A DNA stretch of 64,000 nt from Lepidostoma basale (taxonomy: Eukaryota > Arthropoda > Insecta > Trichoptera > Lepidostomatidae). The first letter of the stretch is position 1. Every line of letters begins with the position of its first letter. The DNA is taken from the NCBI GenBank assembly GCA_022606425.2, contig JAHDVF020001220.1:620001-684000 (forward strand), read 5' to 3'. A model generated the notes under the pieces. That model did not search any database. It was not told the origin of the DNA and worked only from the letters and a program-made list of their open reading frames with translations. Position numbers and translations under genes: made by a program. Shown in pieces: positions 34,061-45,800 of this stretch.

Positions 34061-35580
34061 ATAAAAATAACGAATATAATGGATTCCAACTCGACTTCCC
34101 TATCATACCGTAGAATACGTTGGTGAAACATTACGTAACAACCGTGGCCGTGGGCAGTAATAAGGCAGAAAGGTTATCAACAGTTGAGTATTATGATAAT
34201 TGAAATACAAAAGAGGACGAACGTGCGAGAGTTACTGTTACTTACAAATAATTACGCTCTCCTTTGTTAGTTTATTAGTTTGTGTTGGCTCGGATATTTG
34301 TTTGCATGTTCTCAGTAATGAAATACTAAGATATATTTACATGCAATAAACATTTTTTTAACAATAGATGAAGCCCCATATTAAATATACATTTGTTACG
34401 GGAATTTATTGTAGAACTTGGTTATAATACAGACATTGTATTCACTTTTAATTTACTCTTTATTTTCAAAACACCTTCGGCGTATTGTCTATCAATTGAT
34501 GTTCAAAAGCGAAAAAAAATATTGATATAAGTCCAAAGGAAATGAAGTATGTATCTAAATATAATGCGTAATCAAATATTTTGTGATAAAATGCGCGATG
34601 TAAGAAGAGGATGCGCCAGTCTGGTGAGACGATGGCGATCAACTTCCGAAAGCGACAATAACAACTAATGCAATAAAAGAATGTTTCCATTATTAATTTG
34701 TATTAATATTTCTAGTGAACTGACCTATTTTAAAATAACTTAAATGAATCAATTCAATCTTCGCCCGAATTATACCTGTCTAGATTCAAAATACATTTAT
34801 TTTGACCGGTTCCATTGAAGAAATTAGTAAGAAAGAGGATTCGTAAATCTGCGGTGATTCTATTCCTTGTATATATTGTTAGCGTTGTCTAAAAATATTC
34901 TCACATTTATCTTCAAAGCTCCAAAACTCTTTTGCGATTAGCCCCGTTAGCCATTTACTGTGATTCCTTACAAAAGATTCATATTAATATGGCCGGAGTT
35001 ATCCTATTCATAACAAATAAGATTAAATCGTACAACGCTGACAAAAGATCATTTTTCATAATACCCTTTGTGTCTGTATTTCAATATAATCCGACCCCTT
35101 TGTGCCGAGGTTTAGTGCCAATAATATTATAGTGCGTGTCCACTAGAACATGGTTCTGGACAGGGCGATATTGATATTTCCATTCTTAATGCGAGCCTCA
35201 AGGATATTCACCACTTCAAATACTCATTTGCAAATACTAATCAAGCAAAGATTTACCTTAAGGCTGTATTTTTAATTGTATCTAAACCACTTCCAGATTT
35301 GTAATTAAATTGGATTGCGTTGTTTTAGAATTGGGACGATCATTGATATTGAGCTCCTCTGTTGCACGTATGACTTATTGTTCTACCTAGTTCTTCTCTA
35401 TTAATATTTGTAATTTTGGGAGTAAATATCTAATTAGGTACATTATCCCTTCCATATCCAAAAACATAAGGCATTCTCAATTTCAACAAGAACGTTCCAC
35501 TTATAGTCTACAGTATAAATGAAACATGATACATAAATAAATAATTTGTGGTAATTATATTTTTTTAATCAAATGATTTT
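34061..35580. other. AT-rich intergenic
   Basis: Long single-copy stretch. 34080-34260 is slightly GC-richer. No gene, repeat border or coding frame of note. Confidence 0.35.
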
Positions 35581-35584
35581 ACTA

Positions 35585-36060
35585 AAATATCTTAATAGAA
35601 GTCAATTTAAAATAACAATGAAATAAAACCATTTCTTAAGAAACTATTATACTTCTACTTTTCTCATTGTTTCGACAGCGACCGGTTTCGCCAGGTTCGC
35701 TGGCATCTGTCGTTGTTCCGATCCGATCCGGTGTCGACAATATAAAAACGCATTTAAAATTCGATACAATACTAATAAACAAGTATATATTTTTTATCAG
35801 TAAGAACTAATAAATAAAATAAAAGGGACAACAATTTCAATAACGTATACAATATTAGAAAAAATATCACTTATAATATATAAAGTACCTAAGGCGAATT
35901 ACATGCTACCACAAATATAAAAAAATAGTTACACCTGAAGATGGAGGTATTTTAATATTTTGTGGATTAAACAAAGTTGTTTTCAATTTCCTAAGGATAT
36001 TACTATGGAATTACACAGTTTTAATGCTTCGGCGTTCAATAGAAGACATTTTTCATAATA
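35585..36060. repeat. Compound hammerhead-like element, families B and A
   Basis: 35585-35735 is a family-B copy: on the minus strand a stem GCCAG/CTGGC (35704-35690), GAAA (35689-35686), CCGG and TC. It joins the family-A body word ACGCATTTAAAATTCGATACA at 35748. It ends with CTGAAGATGGAGGTA (from about 35942) that lacks the 3' half of helix II and GAAA. The distal block TATGGAATTACACAG and GTTCAATAGA is shared with the 4.6 and 14.9 kb copies. A Jockey-type 3' region (35826-35940) lies inside. Confidence 0.55.
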
Positions 36061-36117
36061 TTTCAACATAAAAATGTTGTGCATTGTGTGAGGCCTTAAT
36101 CATTAATAAATCTAGGA

Positions 36118-36430
36118 TATAAATATTTATTTATTTATTTATTAATGGTAACATACAGCAATTTCAATAACGTATACAATATTAGGGAAAAGATCACTTA
36201 GAAAATATAAAGTAAGGCGAATTACTTGCTACCACAAATATAAAATAATAGTTAACAGTTGGCAGTCATCATGAAACGAGATCGAAGTTAAAGCTAAGAC
36301 AAAATGGGGCTAAGGAAAATAATTAAGAGTTAAAAATAATGATAGTAGTAGGAATAAAAATAAAAATAAAAAATAATCAATAAAAGTAATATATTATATT
36401 ATATAAAAATATAATGTAACATTATGATTT
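36118..36430 (-). mobile_element. Jockey-like LINE 3' region
   Basis: Starts with a (TTTA)n run at 36128-36150, the complement of a TAAA tail. It continues with AATTTCAATAACGTATACAA and TACCACAAATATAAAA, matching 35826-35940 and, more weakly, 24358-24560. Non-coding 3' end only. Confidence 0.55.
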
Positions 36431-36921
36431 CATCCAAAGGTTGTTCCGATAATTTTTTTTAAATTTCAAAAAAAAAATATTTTAATTCGTTACTTCCATA
36501 TTTTAACATATCCATGTTAAAATATATATATATTGGGATTTGTGAATAAGCGCCAATAAATTATTTTGATATTTGTTATAATGGCTGTATTCTTCTTACT
36601 ATACTTTATTTCAAATTATATTTATAGAACCACGGTTTCGGAATACCGTGTGTTCATCAATGATCTTAAAAACATAATTGGTGTACATTTCTATGAAGAA
36701 TATGACAAACGTCCATTATGCTCGTTTGTATTGTGGCCTCGAATAATAAAGGGTTGTAGTTACTCAAATATACGTTTCTCAACTTATTCTTGGGTGACAC
36801 CGTGAATGGAATATTGATCCTAATCCCTTCATTGTGGACGGTAATCTGTTCACGGCCGAAGAGTTACATCTGCGTATTAATTCAATGACATCCAATGAAT
36901 ATTTTAAATAAAATACCCTCA
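36431..36921. other. AT-rich intergenic, nothing recognised
   Basis: No diagnostic motif seen. Confidence 0.35.
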
Positions 36922-37010
36922 CTCTGCTTTCCTGACATACTTCTCTCGATTCCTCAACATTCACGCACCGTGTCATGCACCCACGTCGACTCCTAGGTGG
37001 CCGTAGTTAA
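36922..37010 (-). mobile_element. GTTA-tail LINE internal scrap
   Basis: About 90 bp matching the MTRCVNVEESREVCQ region of the family, lacking both the tail and upstream coding sequence. Confidence 0.6.
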
Positions 37011-37462
37011 TACATATTTAGAAAAAATTCACGTTTCTCTTATTTATTATTTGAAAGTGAAATTCTCGTAAATGAATGAAATGAAATATAGAAGAGATAG
37101 GACAACATTTTATATTTAATACAAAATATTTCAATCATATGAAACAATACAAATATTCATTGAAAGAGAATTTACGTACATTTATAATTCGTATATTTTT
37201 TACAGTCTCTATTGTAACAGTTGCTAAGAAAATAGTCCAATTGTGAGTAGTAACAAAGAAGATTTTCGATATCACTTTAAAACTCCTGTAAAACCTCGTT
37301 TTAAGGCTTTAAAAGTGAAAAATAATCTCTCTCTAAATGCTTTTTCTTCGGTGACTTGTTTAACTTCAACAGCAGCATGATAAATACTTTGGCCGAATTG
37401 TGTGTTATGTTTCTCTGCCTAAAGCCTATACAAAGTTCCCAGTCTCTCCACACAGGTCTGAC

Positions 37463-37740
37463 TGAATAGACTGAGATGGGCCGGTCACGTGCAGAGGATG
37501 CCGTCATCGCGAACCCCAAAAAGATTGCTGGAGTGGCACCCAGATGGTAGGAGACCAATTAGACGACCAAGGCTGCGATGGGAGGGTGAAGTTGGGAGAG
37601 ATGGGGCGAAATTGTTACGAGTGTCAGATTGGAGGATCGAAGCGGATGACGGGAGGAGTTGGAGGCGAAGAATACTGGAGGCTAAAGCTCGATATGGGAT
37701 GTAGGGTCATCGAAGAAGAAGAAGAAAGGGAGTTCTGTGT
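37463..37740 (+). mobile_element. RTE-like LINE 3' end with GAA tail
   Basis: The plus strand encodes LRWAGHVQRM before a frame change, then an RPIRRPRLRWEGEV-like segment and WRRRILEAKARYGM with a stop. A GAAGAAGAAGAAAG tail lies at 37713-37726. 5' truncated. Confidence 0.7.
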
Positions 37741-37754
37741 AAAAGTATACAAAG

Positions 37755-38340
37755 TTGTAATTTTCTTCGTCTTTGCGAGCCGTATCAGGTCCCCCTGACG
37801 TTGAACGGAGTAATCTGCCATCCATTTTGTCTTTTTTATATTAATGTTTAGGCCCAATTCTTCTTCTGCATTGCTAATGCTCATAAGGAGCTCCTGAAGA
37901 CCTGCGATGCTATCGGCCAGGATGACGGTGTCATCGGCATATCTTATATTATTGATGCATTGATGACTTTCACTTCCATTGTCGAGTTTTCTAGGGCTTT
38001 GTTAAATACATAATTGGAGTACATGTTGAAAAGCAGCGGTGACAATATGCAGCCCTGACTCACGCCTCTTCTAATTTCAATTTCTTCTGAGCAGTCATCA
38101 CCGACTTTAATTTCGGCAGTTTGAAACCAGTAAAGATGACGGATAAAGTTCCTATGTTTGTCATCCGCATTGCACTCCTCCAACATTTGCATCAATTCAG
38201 CATGTTTGACTCTATCGAACGCCTTCTTATAGTCAATGAAACTGGCAAACACGTATTTCTGTTGGTCTCGACATTTCTGCAGCAGGATGTTTGCTGTCAT
38301 TAATGCTTCTCTTGTTCCAAAGGCATCTCTGAAAGTTGTA
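37755..38340 (-). mobile_element. RTE-like LINE with internal deletion
   Basis: The minus strand preserves the RT palm: a 118-residue frame with motif A (FIDYKKAFD, residues 21-29) and motif B (GVSQGCILSPLLFN). In another frame come the YADD-type region and EELGLNINIKKTKWM. It then jumps to the 3' terminal block that matches the 15.95 kb element, so the C-terminal domain is deleted. Confidence 0.75.
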
Positions 38341-38559
38341 ATTTTAATGGGTAGTAATATTCTAACTGGACTTGAAATAAACTTTTAATAACCTTAATAG
38401 AAAATAACTAAATAACCGCACACTAAATAACTCTGTAAATATCTATGGATGAGATTCCTGCTGGTAATTTTAGATTAAGCTTTATAATAGTTTTCTGCAT
38501 TTTATTTCTTTAGTTATATATGTGGTACCATCCATCCTAAGCTTTCTTAAATGGCTAAC

Positions 38560-39000
38560 TTCCATTATCAGTCCCGATGACTACTCAACTCTCGCAAACC
38601 CTGCACCTCCCCCTGCAGTCCAACTGCGCCTGACGCACCATTTCGCCAGTCCGTGCAGATCATATGACGTATAATATACTATGTATATACATGATGTCTT
38701 AGAGTCAGTAACAGAGTCTTAGATTACCCGCGTAAATATTGGATCTAAAGTGTTTGACGAGTTTGTTGCTTTCAGTCCGCGCGCTCTCAGAACAATAAGC
38801 ACACGGGGTCGCGTCCTTTGACGTGCATATTATGATAAAAGGCTCCCAGCCAGTTGGCGTCCCCTGAGTACCTCGCTTCGCAGCTGCGGATGCAAGTCGT
38901 AAACAGGGAACACGTTTGATATGCAAATTACGTAAAACGATACTTCGTCGCGATCGACACCACTGGTTGGCGAGCCCATAAATAATCAAAAGGAAAACTT
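38560..39000. promoter_or_regulatory. GC-richer single-copy island
   Basis: Single-copy block with CACCTCCCCCTGCAG, TGCGCCTGACGCACC and CATATGACG words and no protein resemblance. Possible regulatory element. Confidence 0.28.
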
Positions 39001-39399
39001 TCTCACTCTTAAATTATTAGTCTGTCCCCAAAACCGATGAAAAGAAAATAAAAATTTCTGCATCTATTTGAACGAAACATTTCCTCCGTAATACTTCTTT
39101 CACAGGAGGAATTATGAAATCGAGTACTTACTTTTTTCAGTACACTGCATAGCCAAGAAGTTTTTATTTTCATCTCCAAGTCGATAGAGCGGGTGAATAG
39201 TTAAGGCTTCATACATGTTTGTGAATTCATATAATATAAAAGGAATATTTTTTTAATTGAAAAGGCGTTGTATGTCCATATATTCACACAAGCAAATTCC
39301 ATGAATTATCTGGTTTTAAAAATCACCGTTTTCAGATTAATTCCTTCTAATTCGCTTCTCCAGCTTGGGTAATAATATAATCCACAGAACATCGTTCAA

Positions 39400-39600
39400 T
39401 ATTTCGTTCTCGACTTTATGATTCCTCCCGCGGCTAAAGCAGCCTTTGATTTGTGAGTGAAGTGAGCGTATCGCCACATAATATTGTTTTTTCGTGTTCG
39501 AAATTTGAGATCAAAGCCGCTGGCGGCACTAATCGTGTTCCGAATCAGTTTATCCGATACACAAGTTTGTAGGCGATTACACTTCAATTACATTGTCCGA
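39400..39600. promoter_or_regulatory. Candidate Wnt-responsive element
   Basis: Two TCF/Pangolin-type HMG sites: GCCTTTGAT (39442-39450) and, on the minus strand, GCTTTGATC (39517-39509). The second is preceded on the same strand by GCCGCCA (39527-39521), which fits the helper site GCCGCCR used with TCF in Drosophila, at a 3-bp spacing. The surrounding block is single copy and GC-richer than its flanks. Function is inferred from motif arrangement. Confidence 0.4.
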
Positions 39601-40224
39601 ATATTCACTATTCCATCAATAAATAATACATAAGGAATACGTTTGTGAAATAATAATTATTACATTCTCTTTGTGATGGCTTAACTGCATTTTTATTAAT
39701 TCAGATATTCAGTTTCGACACAATCACATATTCAGCAGAGAAAATACCTAAATAATCATTACATTCTTTTCTTTAACTTGAACTCAAATTACATATTTTT
39801 ACTTTTTTTATAAATAATGTGAGTGAAAACGCATGTTTTCCAGAAATGTTATTATATTTCAATGTCCTTGCAAAGCAAAACGTGTCATTCCAATTAAATT
39901 AAGTAATACTTCTAAAATAGCATTTTTTTTATTCATATTGATAATTTAATACGGAGTATTAAATCATTGCTCAAGAAATAATAAATTATCGTTATTCATC
40001 CAATTTAATTTATTTTCTGCCCTATTTTCTGATATTTTCTTTATGAGATTAAAATCCAAATCATTACATTTTCAATGTCAATGGTTGCTGCAAGCCTAAA
40101 AAATAACTCCTTGACAAATCAGGTACATTTGTCATACCAAAATAATCATACTTCAATTACGATTCTTTAATGCGTCAGTTGTTAGATATTAATTGTAGGT
40201 ATATAAAAAATATATTGACATATC
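39601..40224. other. AT-rich intergenic with family-D arm
   Basis: 39810-39880 (GTGAGTGAAAACGCATGTTT and TTATTATATTTCAATGTCC) resembles the left arm of the 50353-50548 palindrome. Nothing else recognised. Confidence 0.35.
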
Positions 40225-40620
40225 TATAAAAGGGGTTCTTCTTTTTGTTGATCTTCTACGTTCTTTGGGACTGTGTTTTGTCCTCATATTCCTGTGATGT
40301 AGATGTCGAATTGTCTCACCATATTTTTGGTGGTCTTCTGGAGGTCGGCTGCCCGCTGGCTCTTTATTTGGGGTTTTGCTTATCACCTTTTCAGAACAAG
40401 CTCTCTAGAAGTAACGTCTTTTCAGTCTTCCCCGTCGCACAAGTTCGTTGATATCTTAAAACATCCCTTACTTAGGATGGATCAGAGAGTCCATATTTTT
40501 AGGTTAAGTACAATATCTCTTGTGCTGTCATTTTTCATTGATTGCAAATTGAATTTTGGTTCGACATTTCCCCATTTTAGGTGCTTCATTAACAGTTAAC
40601 AGGGGACTTGATGCAGTTCG
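40225..40620 (-). mobile_element. RTE-like LINE relic
   Basis: Minus-strand relic of the same group as 4105-4475 and 25165-25565, sharing the RPPEDHQKYG-like segment near 40320-40345. Old and broken. Confidence 0.4.
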
Positions 40621-41380
40621 GAACCTGTTTGATATAGTGCAGTGATTAGCTGATTACTATATACTCGTATTAAGGATACTTTTGTAGTTACGGCTTCGTG
40701 CGGGTTAAACGATCCATTTACGACAAACGGTGTTGAACCACTTGGACAGAAAACTCACAAGTGGTGTATTCGCAATAAGCTCGATGGATACATAACTGAA
40801 ATAAGTTTATTACTAATGGCGCCCCGTTGTAAATTCCGCTATGGACACTAGTCCGTAATCTTGCCTGGCGGCGTGGATGGTGGCGCGGAGGGCAGCATGA
40901 AGCGGCATGGTACGCTATCCTTGCCCTTGTTGGTGTTTCAGATGCGGGAATAGGTTTCCAATTTCTATTCGGCCAGCTAGAATTCAGGAAAATTTACCAT
41001 CAACACATTTACAGACTAGATTTTATTATATGCACGTGTTAAGAAATATGCTTTTGAGGTTAAATTGTATAGGTCCAGTAACCCTACTGCTTGGTTTGAA
41101 CGTCATGAAACGTGTAACTCCTATAAACACTATTGTGGCAAGTAAATAGTTCCCTAACGTCAAGGGCGTCACAGTCTATGTTGGTTTCGTCAGTAAATTT
41201 CAACTAATCGACTTTACCCGCAAATTTGCCAGTACGCATTTTTTATTCAGTGTAAATGTATATTCTTCTGTGTTTTGACTTGCAATCTCACCAATACATG
41301 CGTGTGTATTTCATTATACATATTTTACAAACACAGCTTAATCTTTTTTTTAGCTTACAATTTGTATTTTGTGAAAAGTG
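40621..41380. other. Single-copy intergenic with GC island
   Basis: 40815-40960 is GC-rich (CTGGCGGCGTGGATGGTGGC) and may be regulatory; the rest is AT-rich. Confidence 0.28.
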
Positions 41381-41413
41381 AAATGGAGTTAAAGAGTCGT
41401 TAAGTACCTACAG

Positions 41414-41561
41414 AGTGAAAGCCTTCACAGAACGGAAGAAAATGAATAAACCGAAAAAAAAAAAAGATCCTTGGAAAGAAGTAGAAAGTATCGAGGCAGG
41501 TCAAGGGCGTGAAATGAATATGGTGGACAACATAACCTTCCAACGACCTTACATACACATG
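41414..41561 (+). CDS. Weak candidate exon of unknown gene
   Basis: An open block preceded by TACCTACAG and followed by a good donor GTGAGT at 41562. It would encode 49 charged residues (a KKMNKPKKKKDPWKEVE segment, then ESIEAGQGREMNMVDNITFQ), with a stop only two codons into the donor. The acceptor has no pyrimidine tract and its phase does not fit the 31.5 kb candidate exon. It could instead be a mobile-element relic. Confidence 0.22.
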
Positions 41562-41776
41562 GTGAGTTGATATCTTCTTTAAGTGAAGACACAGAGAGTG
41601 GTATAAAGAATTTGAATGCAATTGATGCGGTGTGGCTCATATGAAGATACACGCGATCTGAGAGATCAACGAAATAAATCTGATACGGCTGAGCCGTCGA
41701 CAATTAGAAATGCAGCCGGTAGTGCACCATACCTACATTTACATTATTTTAACCTGATCATTACAAATTCAATAAA

Positions 41777-42096
41777 CAATATTTATATATTATTATTATT
41801 ATTTTTAACGTAAGTCCCGCATGGACGGGGGACGGGCCTAGGGAGTGCACGAGTGAAGCTGACGAAAGGCGCCGCTGCGCCTACAGCTTCGGGTAAGCAG
41901 AGGGAGCCCTTTATTGCTCGGCCATATAAAAAAAAACAATATTTATACATATATTATTTTTTAACGCAAATACCGCATGGACGTGGGACTGGCCTAGGGA
42001 GTGCACGAGTGAAGCTGACGAAAGGCGCCGCTTCGCCCATAACAGCTTCGGGTAAGCGGAGGAAGCCCTATATGGGTCGGCCATTAAAAAAATACA
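41777..42096. repeat. Tandem pair of ~160-bp structured units
   Basis: Two units (41777-41936, 41937-42096) are delimited by CAATATTT, which recurs at 41777, 41937 and 42095. Each has a conserved GC-rich core able to fold: GAAGCTG (41855-41861) with CAGCTTC (41884-41890) around AGGCGC/GCGCCT; in the second unit GAAGCTG (42011-42017) with CAGCTTC (42043-42049) around GGCG/CGCC. The internal stem is kept although its sequence and loop changed. It could be a duplicated SINE-like element or a structured RNA domain; I do not recognise the family. Confidence 0.7.
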
Positions 42097-42099
42097 ATA

Positions 42100-42955
42100 T
42101 TTCAAAAATCCGTTAGGTACACTGTGCTCCATAAGTGTTTTAATATATAATAGTTTAAACACAATGTTAAACCTGTTGATCTTTAATCACGAACATCTTT
42201 TACATACTGCTTTTCTAAAAAATATTAAAATATATAAATATGTGTAGGTACCCGGTGAAATTAAAAACCTAGTTCAACAATATTTAATATAGAGCACAAA
42301 ATTGTTAAACAAAAAAATTATATAGTACATACATATAACCCACAAAGAAAAAATCTTCCCATAATTCTCTCCTAAATACATAAAATACTATTATATATAA
42401 ATAATAATCGTTAACAAATGGCAAAAAAGCAATGCATAAAATCATATGAAATCATATCATATGAGCTAAGAAAAGTTTCTTCTAATTTATAAACAATTAA
42501 TAATGCACTACGTACACCGTTGAATAAATTCTATATTTCAATTGCAAAGAACGTTGTCTTAATTAAGGAAATTCATAACACAATAATTATTCAATCAAAA
42601 TATAATATGTTTGTAATTACTCAGTTGTGTCAAGAACATTTTTATATTACGAGTAAATAATATTGCACGATTTGCAGACCGCTCGTGAAACTAATACCTC
42701 CGTACCACCTTACAAACAAGACTGACTAGATATTTAGCCTCTTCATACCCGAGTTATTTTTGAAAAATAAATGTGAGAATTTATTATTTATATGAAGGAC
42801 GCAATGAAAATATATAAGTAAATGAAATGGGTTTCCTGCATGGGCACAATTACGCACATTCAATTTCAAGACAATATCACAAATATAATTATGTACGAGT
42901 ACATAAACAGTTTAAACTTGTTGCAACGATCTGCATAATGTTAAATAATAGACTT
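42100..42955. other. AT-rich intergenic, nothing recognised
   Basis: No gene or element boundary seen. Confidence 0.4.
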
Positions 42956-42959
42956 AAAA

Positions 42960-43430
42960 AGCAGCAGTTATCTCCGGATGCCTGAAGGACACTGGGACAA
43001 TAGGTATATGCTAGTGGAAAGCGAAATCAGGATTTATAAAACACGTATAAGACCAATAATGACTTAAGGAATCGAAGCAAGAGCAGACACTGTCAGAACC
43101 AAACATCTCCTAAGAGTAGCAGAAATGAAAACATTGCGACCTATCGTGGGTACCCTTAGAGATAGAATACCTAACGAAGAAATTCGGAAATCCTACAAAA
43201 TTGATAGTGAGATGGAGTAGACAAAATAGACGACATGGAGGGACCAGATCAAGTATGGATCCAGCAAGAATCTCTAAGCGTGATGCACTTGACTTCAGAG
43301 GGCCGGCGACCACTGGGACAGCAACCAAAGAATGGAGAGAAAGCTGGTCATCTTCATCACAGAAAGAAATTTGATATCCTGCATAAACAAACCGCAGAGA
43401 TCTACAATAAGAGGAAGGAAAAGATGGAGA
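42960..43430 (+). mobile_element. RTE-like LINE C-terminal relic
   Basis: The plus strand shows ESEIRIYKTRIRPIMT, then TKHLLRVAEMKTLRPIVG, RDRIPNEEIRKSY and, in other frames, later C-terminal segments. These follow the standard order after the YADD box in endonuclease-RT LINEs. It ends in a GAGGAAGGAAAAG-like remnant of a GAA tail near 43410. Several stops. Confidence 0.7.
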
Positions 43431-43499
43431 TGTTTTATATCACAGGAGCCTAGATGTTGAGTCAATACTTCTGCGCCGGAGGGGTTAAGTAACAAGAGT

Positions 43500-43930
43500 A
43501 ACCTCTTTTCATAGAAATTAATGACCAGTTGTGCAGAACGTAATCAGTACCTACCACTAAACCATTATCAAATACTCGTATTATAATCATTTCGTCCGAT
43601 AGTAACAGTTTTCCTCGCCCACACGCTAAGGAGAAAACTTGCGGCAAACTTAATGTTTTCGGTGTTCTCGTCGGCCGATAAATAAAATTTGAATTTGAGA
43701 GCTGGCAAAACAAATTAACTTGCGCAAGGCTTGCATCACACCTTAAAAGAATAAAACGCGTGTGCACTGCTGCAGAAAATAACCGCATTCAAATATTAAA
43801 GTTTCGTGCACCGCTGAGAAAGCGCTAGCGAAGAATTTTATGGACTGGGTGTTAAATAAAACAAGCGCGAGACCACTCTGCCCGGGATTATTACTACGGA
43901 GCTAGGGAGGATTGGAGGCTGCTTTTGGAA
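43500..43930. promoter_or_regulatory. Single-copy island
   Basis: Single-copy block with CGGCCGATAAATAAAA and AACGTAATCAG words, no coding signal on close reading. Possibly regulatory. Confidence 0.28.
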
Positions 43931-44039
43931 TTGCGGTTTTGGTACATTTTTATTTTATTTTAACTAATACTACCATTATAAGTAATATGACGCCAATTTT
44001 ATAATTTATAGAATTACATATGCAATGACCTTTCGAAAG

Positions 44040-44560
44040 ATCACCCAATTGCTGAGAAGTTAGTTAGTTACAGAATATGTAGTATTTAATATGAGCGACA
44101 GCTGACAGAAATGTCAATAAGATTAATAATCAATCACTCGTATAAAGTAGAGTATACAAACGAGAGGTGAATCAAAACATTCATTCCGTTTGGTGATTAA
44201 TTTGATTTCGCGAGTCGACCAAACGCCCTACCCAACGCACAGTCGTTTCCACCAATAAACGTTGGATATTCGGCGATAAATATCCGCCGATTGCAGAATT
44301 TAACTCAGTTTACTGTCGACGGTATTTTGAGTAAGTCAATAACCATAGCGAGCTTTGTTACCAGCGCCGTATAACTTGTACACTACCTAAGGCGATAAAT
44401 GTTTAATGTTCATTCAATAATTGGAATACGAACACCAGTTCCGCCAAATGTGTGATGTGGCATAAACTCTCACGGGGTTAATCCGCGGGGCGCCGCCAGG
44501 GAGGCACGGTGCCTCCCCGCTCTCCTACCATACAGTCGTCGTGATACTGAAACTGGAATT
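44040..44560. promoter_or_regulatory. Candidate cis-regulatory island
   Basis: Single-copy DNA with TGATTAATTTGATTTCGCG, CCAATAAACG and GCGATAAATATCCGCCG words, and a GC-rich end at 44475-44525. Typical of Hox/homeodomain-responsive conserved DNA; inferred only. Confidence 0.32.
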
Positions 44561-44734
44561 AGTGGTGCACGCTCCTCACTAATCTATAACCCATTTTTGA
44601 CGATATTAAAGAACCGCTGATGTAAATATCTTAACTAGTAAATATCACAAAACACTTTCTCTACTCATATAATCCAATAATCCACTGAATACGACATTCA
44701 CCCATGCACTTAACGAAAATTGATGGTAAATCAA

Positions 44735-44830
44735 TATATCTCAAAACGCAGAACCAACCTGGCTTTGGTGATGCTGGAGAAAGTAATTAAACTGCTGAAC
44801 ATGATCGCTTCAGAGATAGACATTCTTTAT
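44735..44830 (+). mobile_element. Jockey-like LINE C-terminal scrap
   Basis: The plus strand reads KRRTNLALVMLEKVIKLLNM then IASEIDIL, similar to the extreme C-terminus of Jockey-group RTs. The nucleotide word GGCTTTGGTGATGC also resembles 13765-13780. Confidence 0.4.
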
Positions 44831-45300
44831 ATTAATGAAATAATTTTCAAGAAGAAAATGCTTCAAATATTCTAGAATATCAGCCTCCTAAGCGACGTAC
44901 TTGTTTTTGGGTTCCTGGGTATATTTACAAATTGGCAATTCAAATGGGTCGTGAATTTAAAATCATTAAATATACTGAAAAGGGTTACATATATTCTCTG
45001 AAGTTCTCCTCTGTTTTCGGATTAAACGAAAATTGCAACTTGATGCTTGATTTTTACCGTAACTCCCACTAGGCTTTGGCGTGTTTCAATCCCTCGATTA
45101 CATTTCAATAACGACGTACATTCCACTATATCATCTGGCGGTCATATTGCCATCACGCTTCTGGGCGTAATAATTAACCCATGTATGTGTTAGGAAGAAA
45201 ATATCTAATGAACCATCTAGAGACCTACGAGGTACTGCCTGCTTTGAATATGAGCCACAATGTTTATTGTAGTAGAACTCGTTCATCCCCCGTTATTGAA
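44831..45300. other. Intergenic, nothing recognised
   Basis: Single-copy sequence without coding or repeat signal. Confidence 0.35.
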
Positions 45301-45800
45301 TCCTGAAAGTTTAGTCGCGGATTCCCATGTAGCGCCAAATAATTTCACTTTATAAGCAAGATGTTATCGAGAGACCGAGCAACAAACACAACCCTCCCCG
45401 CGGAGCCCCCCGCGGGAGGCCCGGCCCGGCTGGGAGTAAGCGGGGTATGTTCCCTTTCACGACGTCTCGTCGCTTGCAGTGTCGCGATACAATAATATCC
45501 GCCTTGACACCTCCGTCACGCCTTGGGGGCGCAGCCGATATCACCCCGAGGCAAAAAGTTACCCCGAACACAAAGAAACAATTTGATGGAACTCCACAAT
45601 GAGACAGTAGAATGTATTGAGTGGTTTCTTGGGCGAGTTTCGCTGGGGGAGAATGAACATAAAGCAGCGCAGAATTTATTAGCGAGCGAGGCGCGCGGGA
45701 GGGACAAATGCTCTATCCATCTCTCCCACACACTGTCTAGGTGACTGCTCCAAGCGCGAAAATACACACCTTCCTGATTAATCACTCAGTGTGCTGTACT
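45300..45800. promoter_or_regulatory. GC-rich candidate regulatory island
   Basis: 45390-45560 is very GC-rich (CCCCGCGGAGCCCCCCGCGG near 45397) and 45640-45740 carries GCGAGCGAGGCGCGCGG. Open frames occur on both strands without protein resemblance. Single copy. Confidence 0.33.

Noticed and set aside
45516..45785. Overlapping open frames on both strands
   Set aside because: Mutually exclusive and without protein resemblance; more consistent with a non-coding island.
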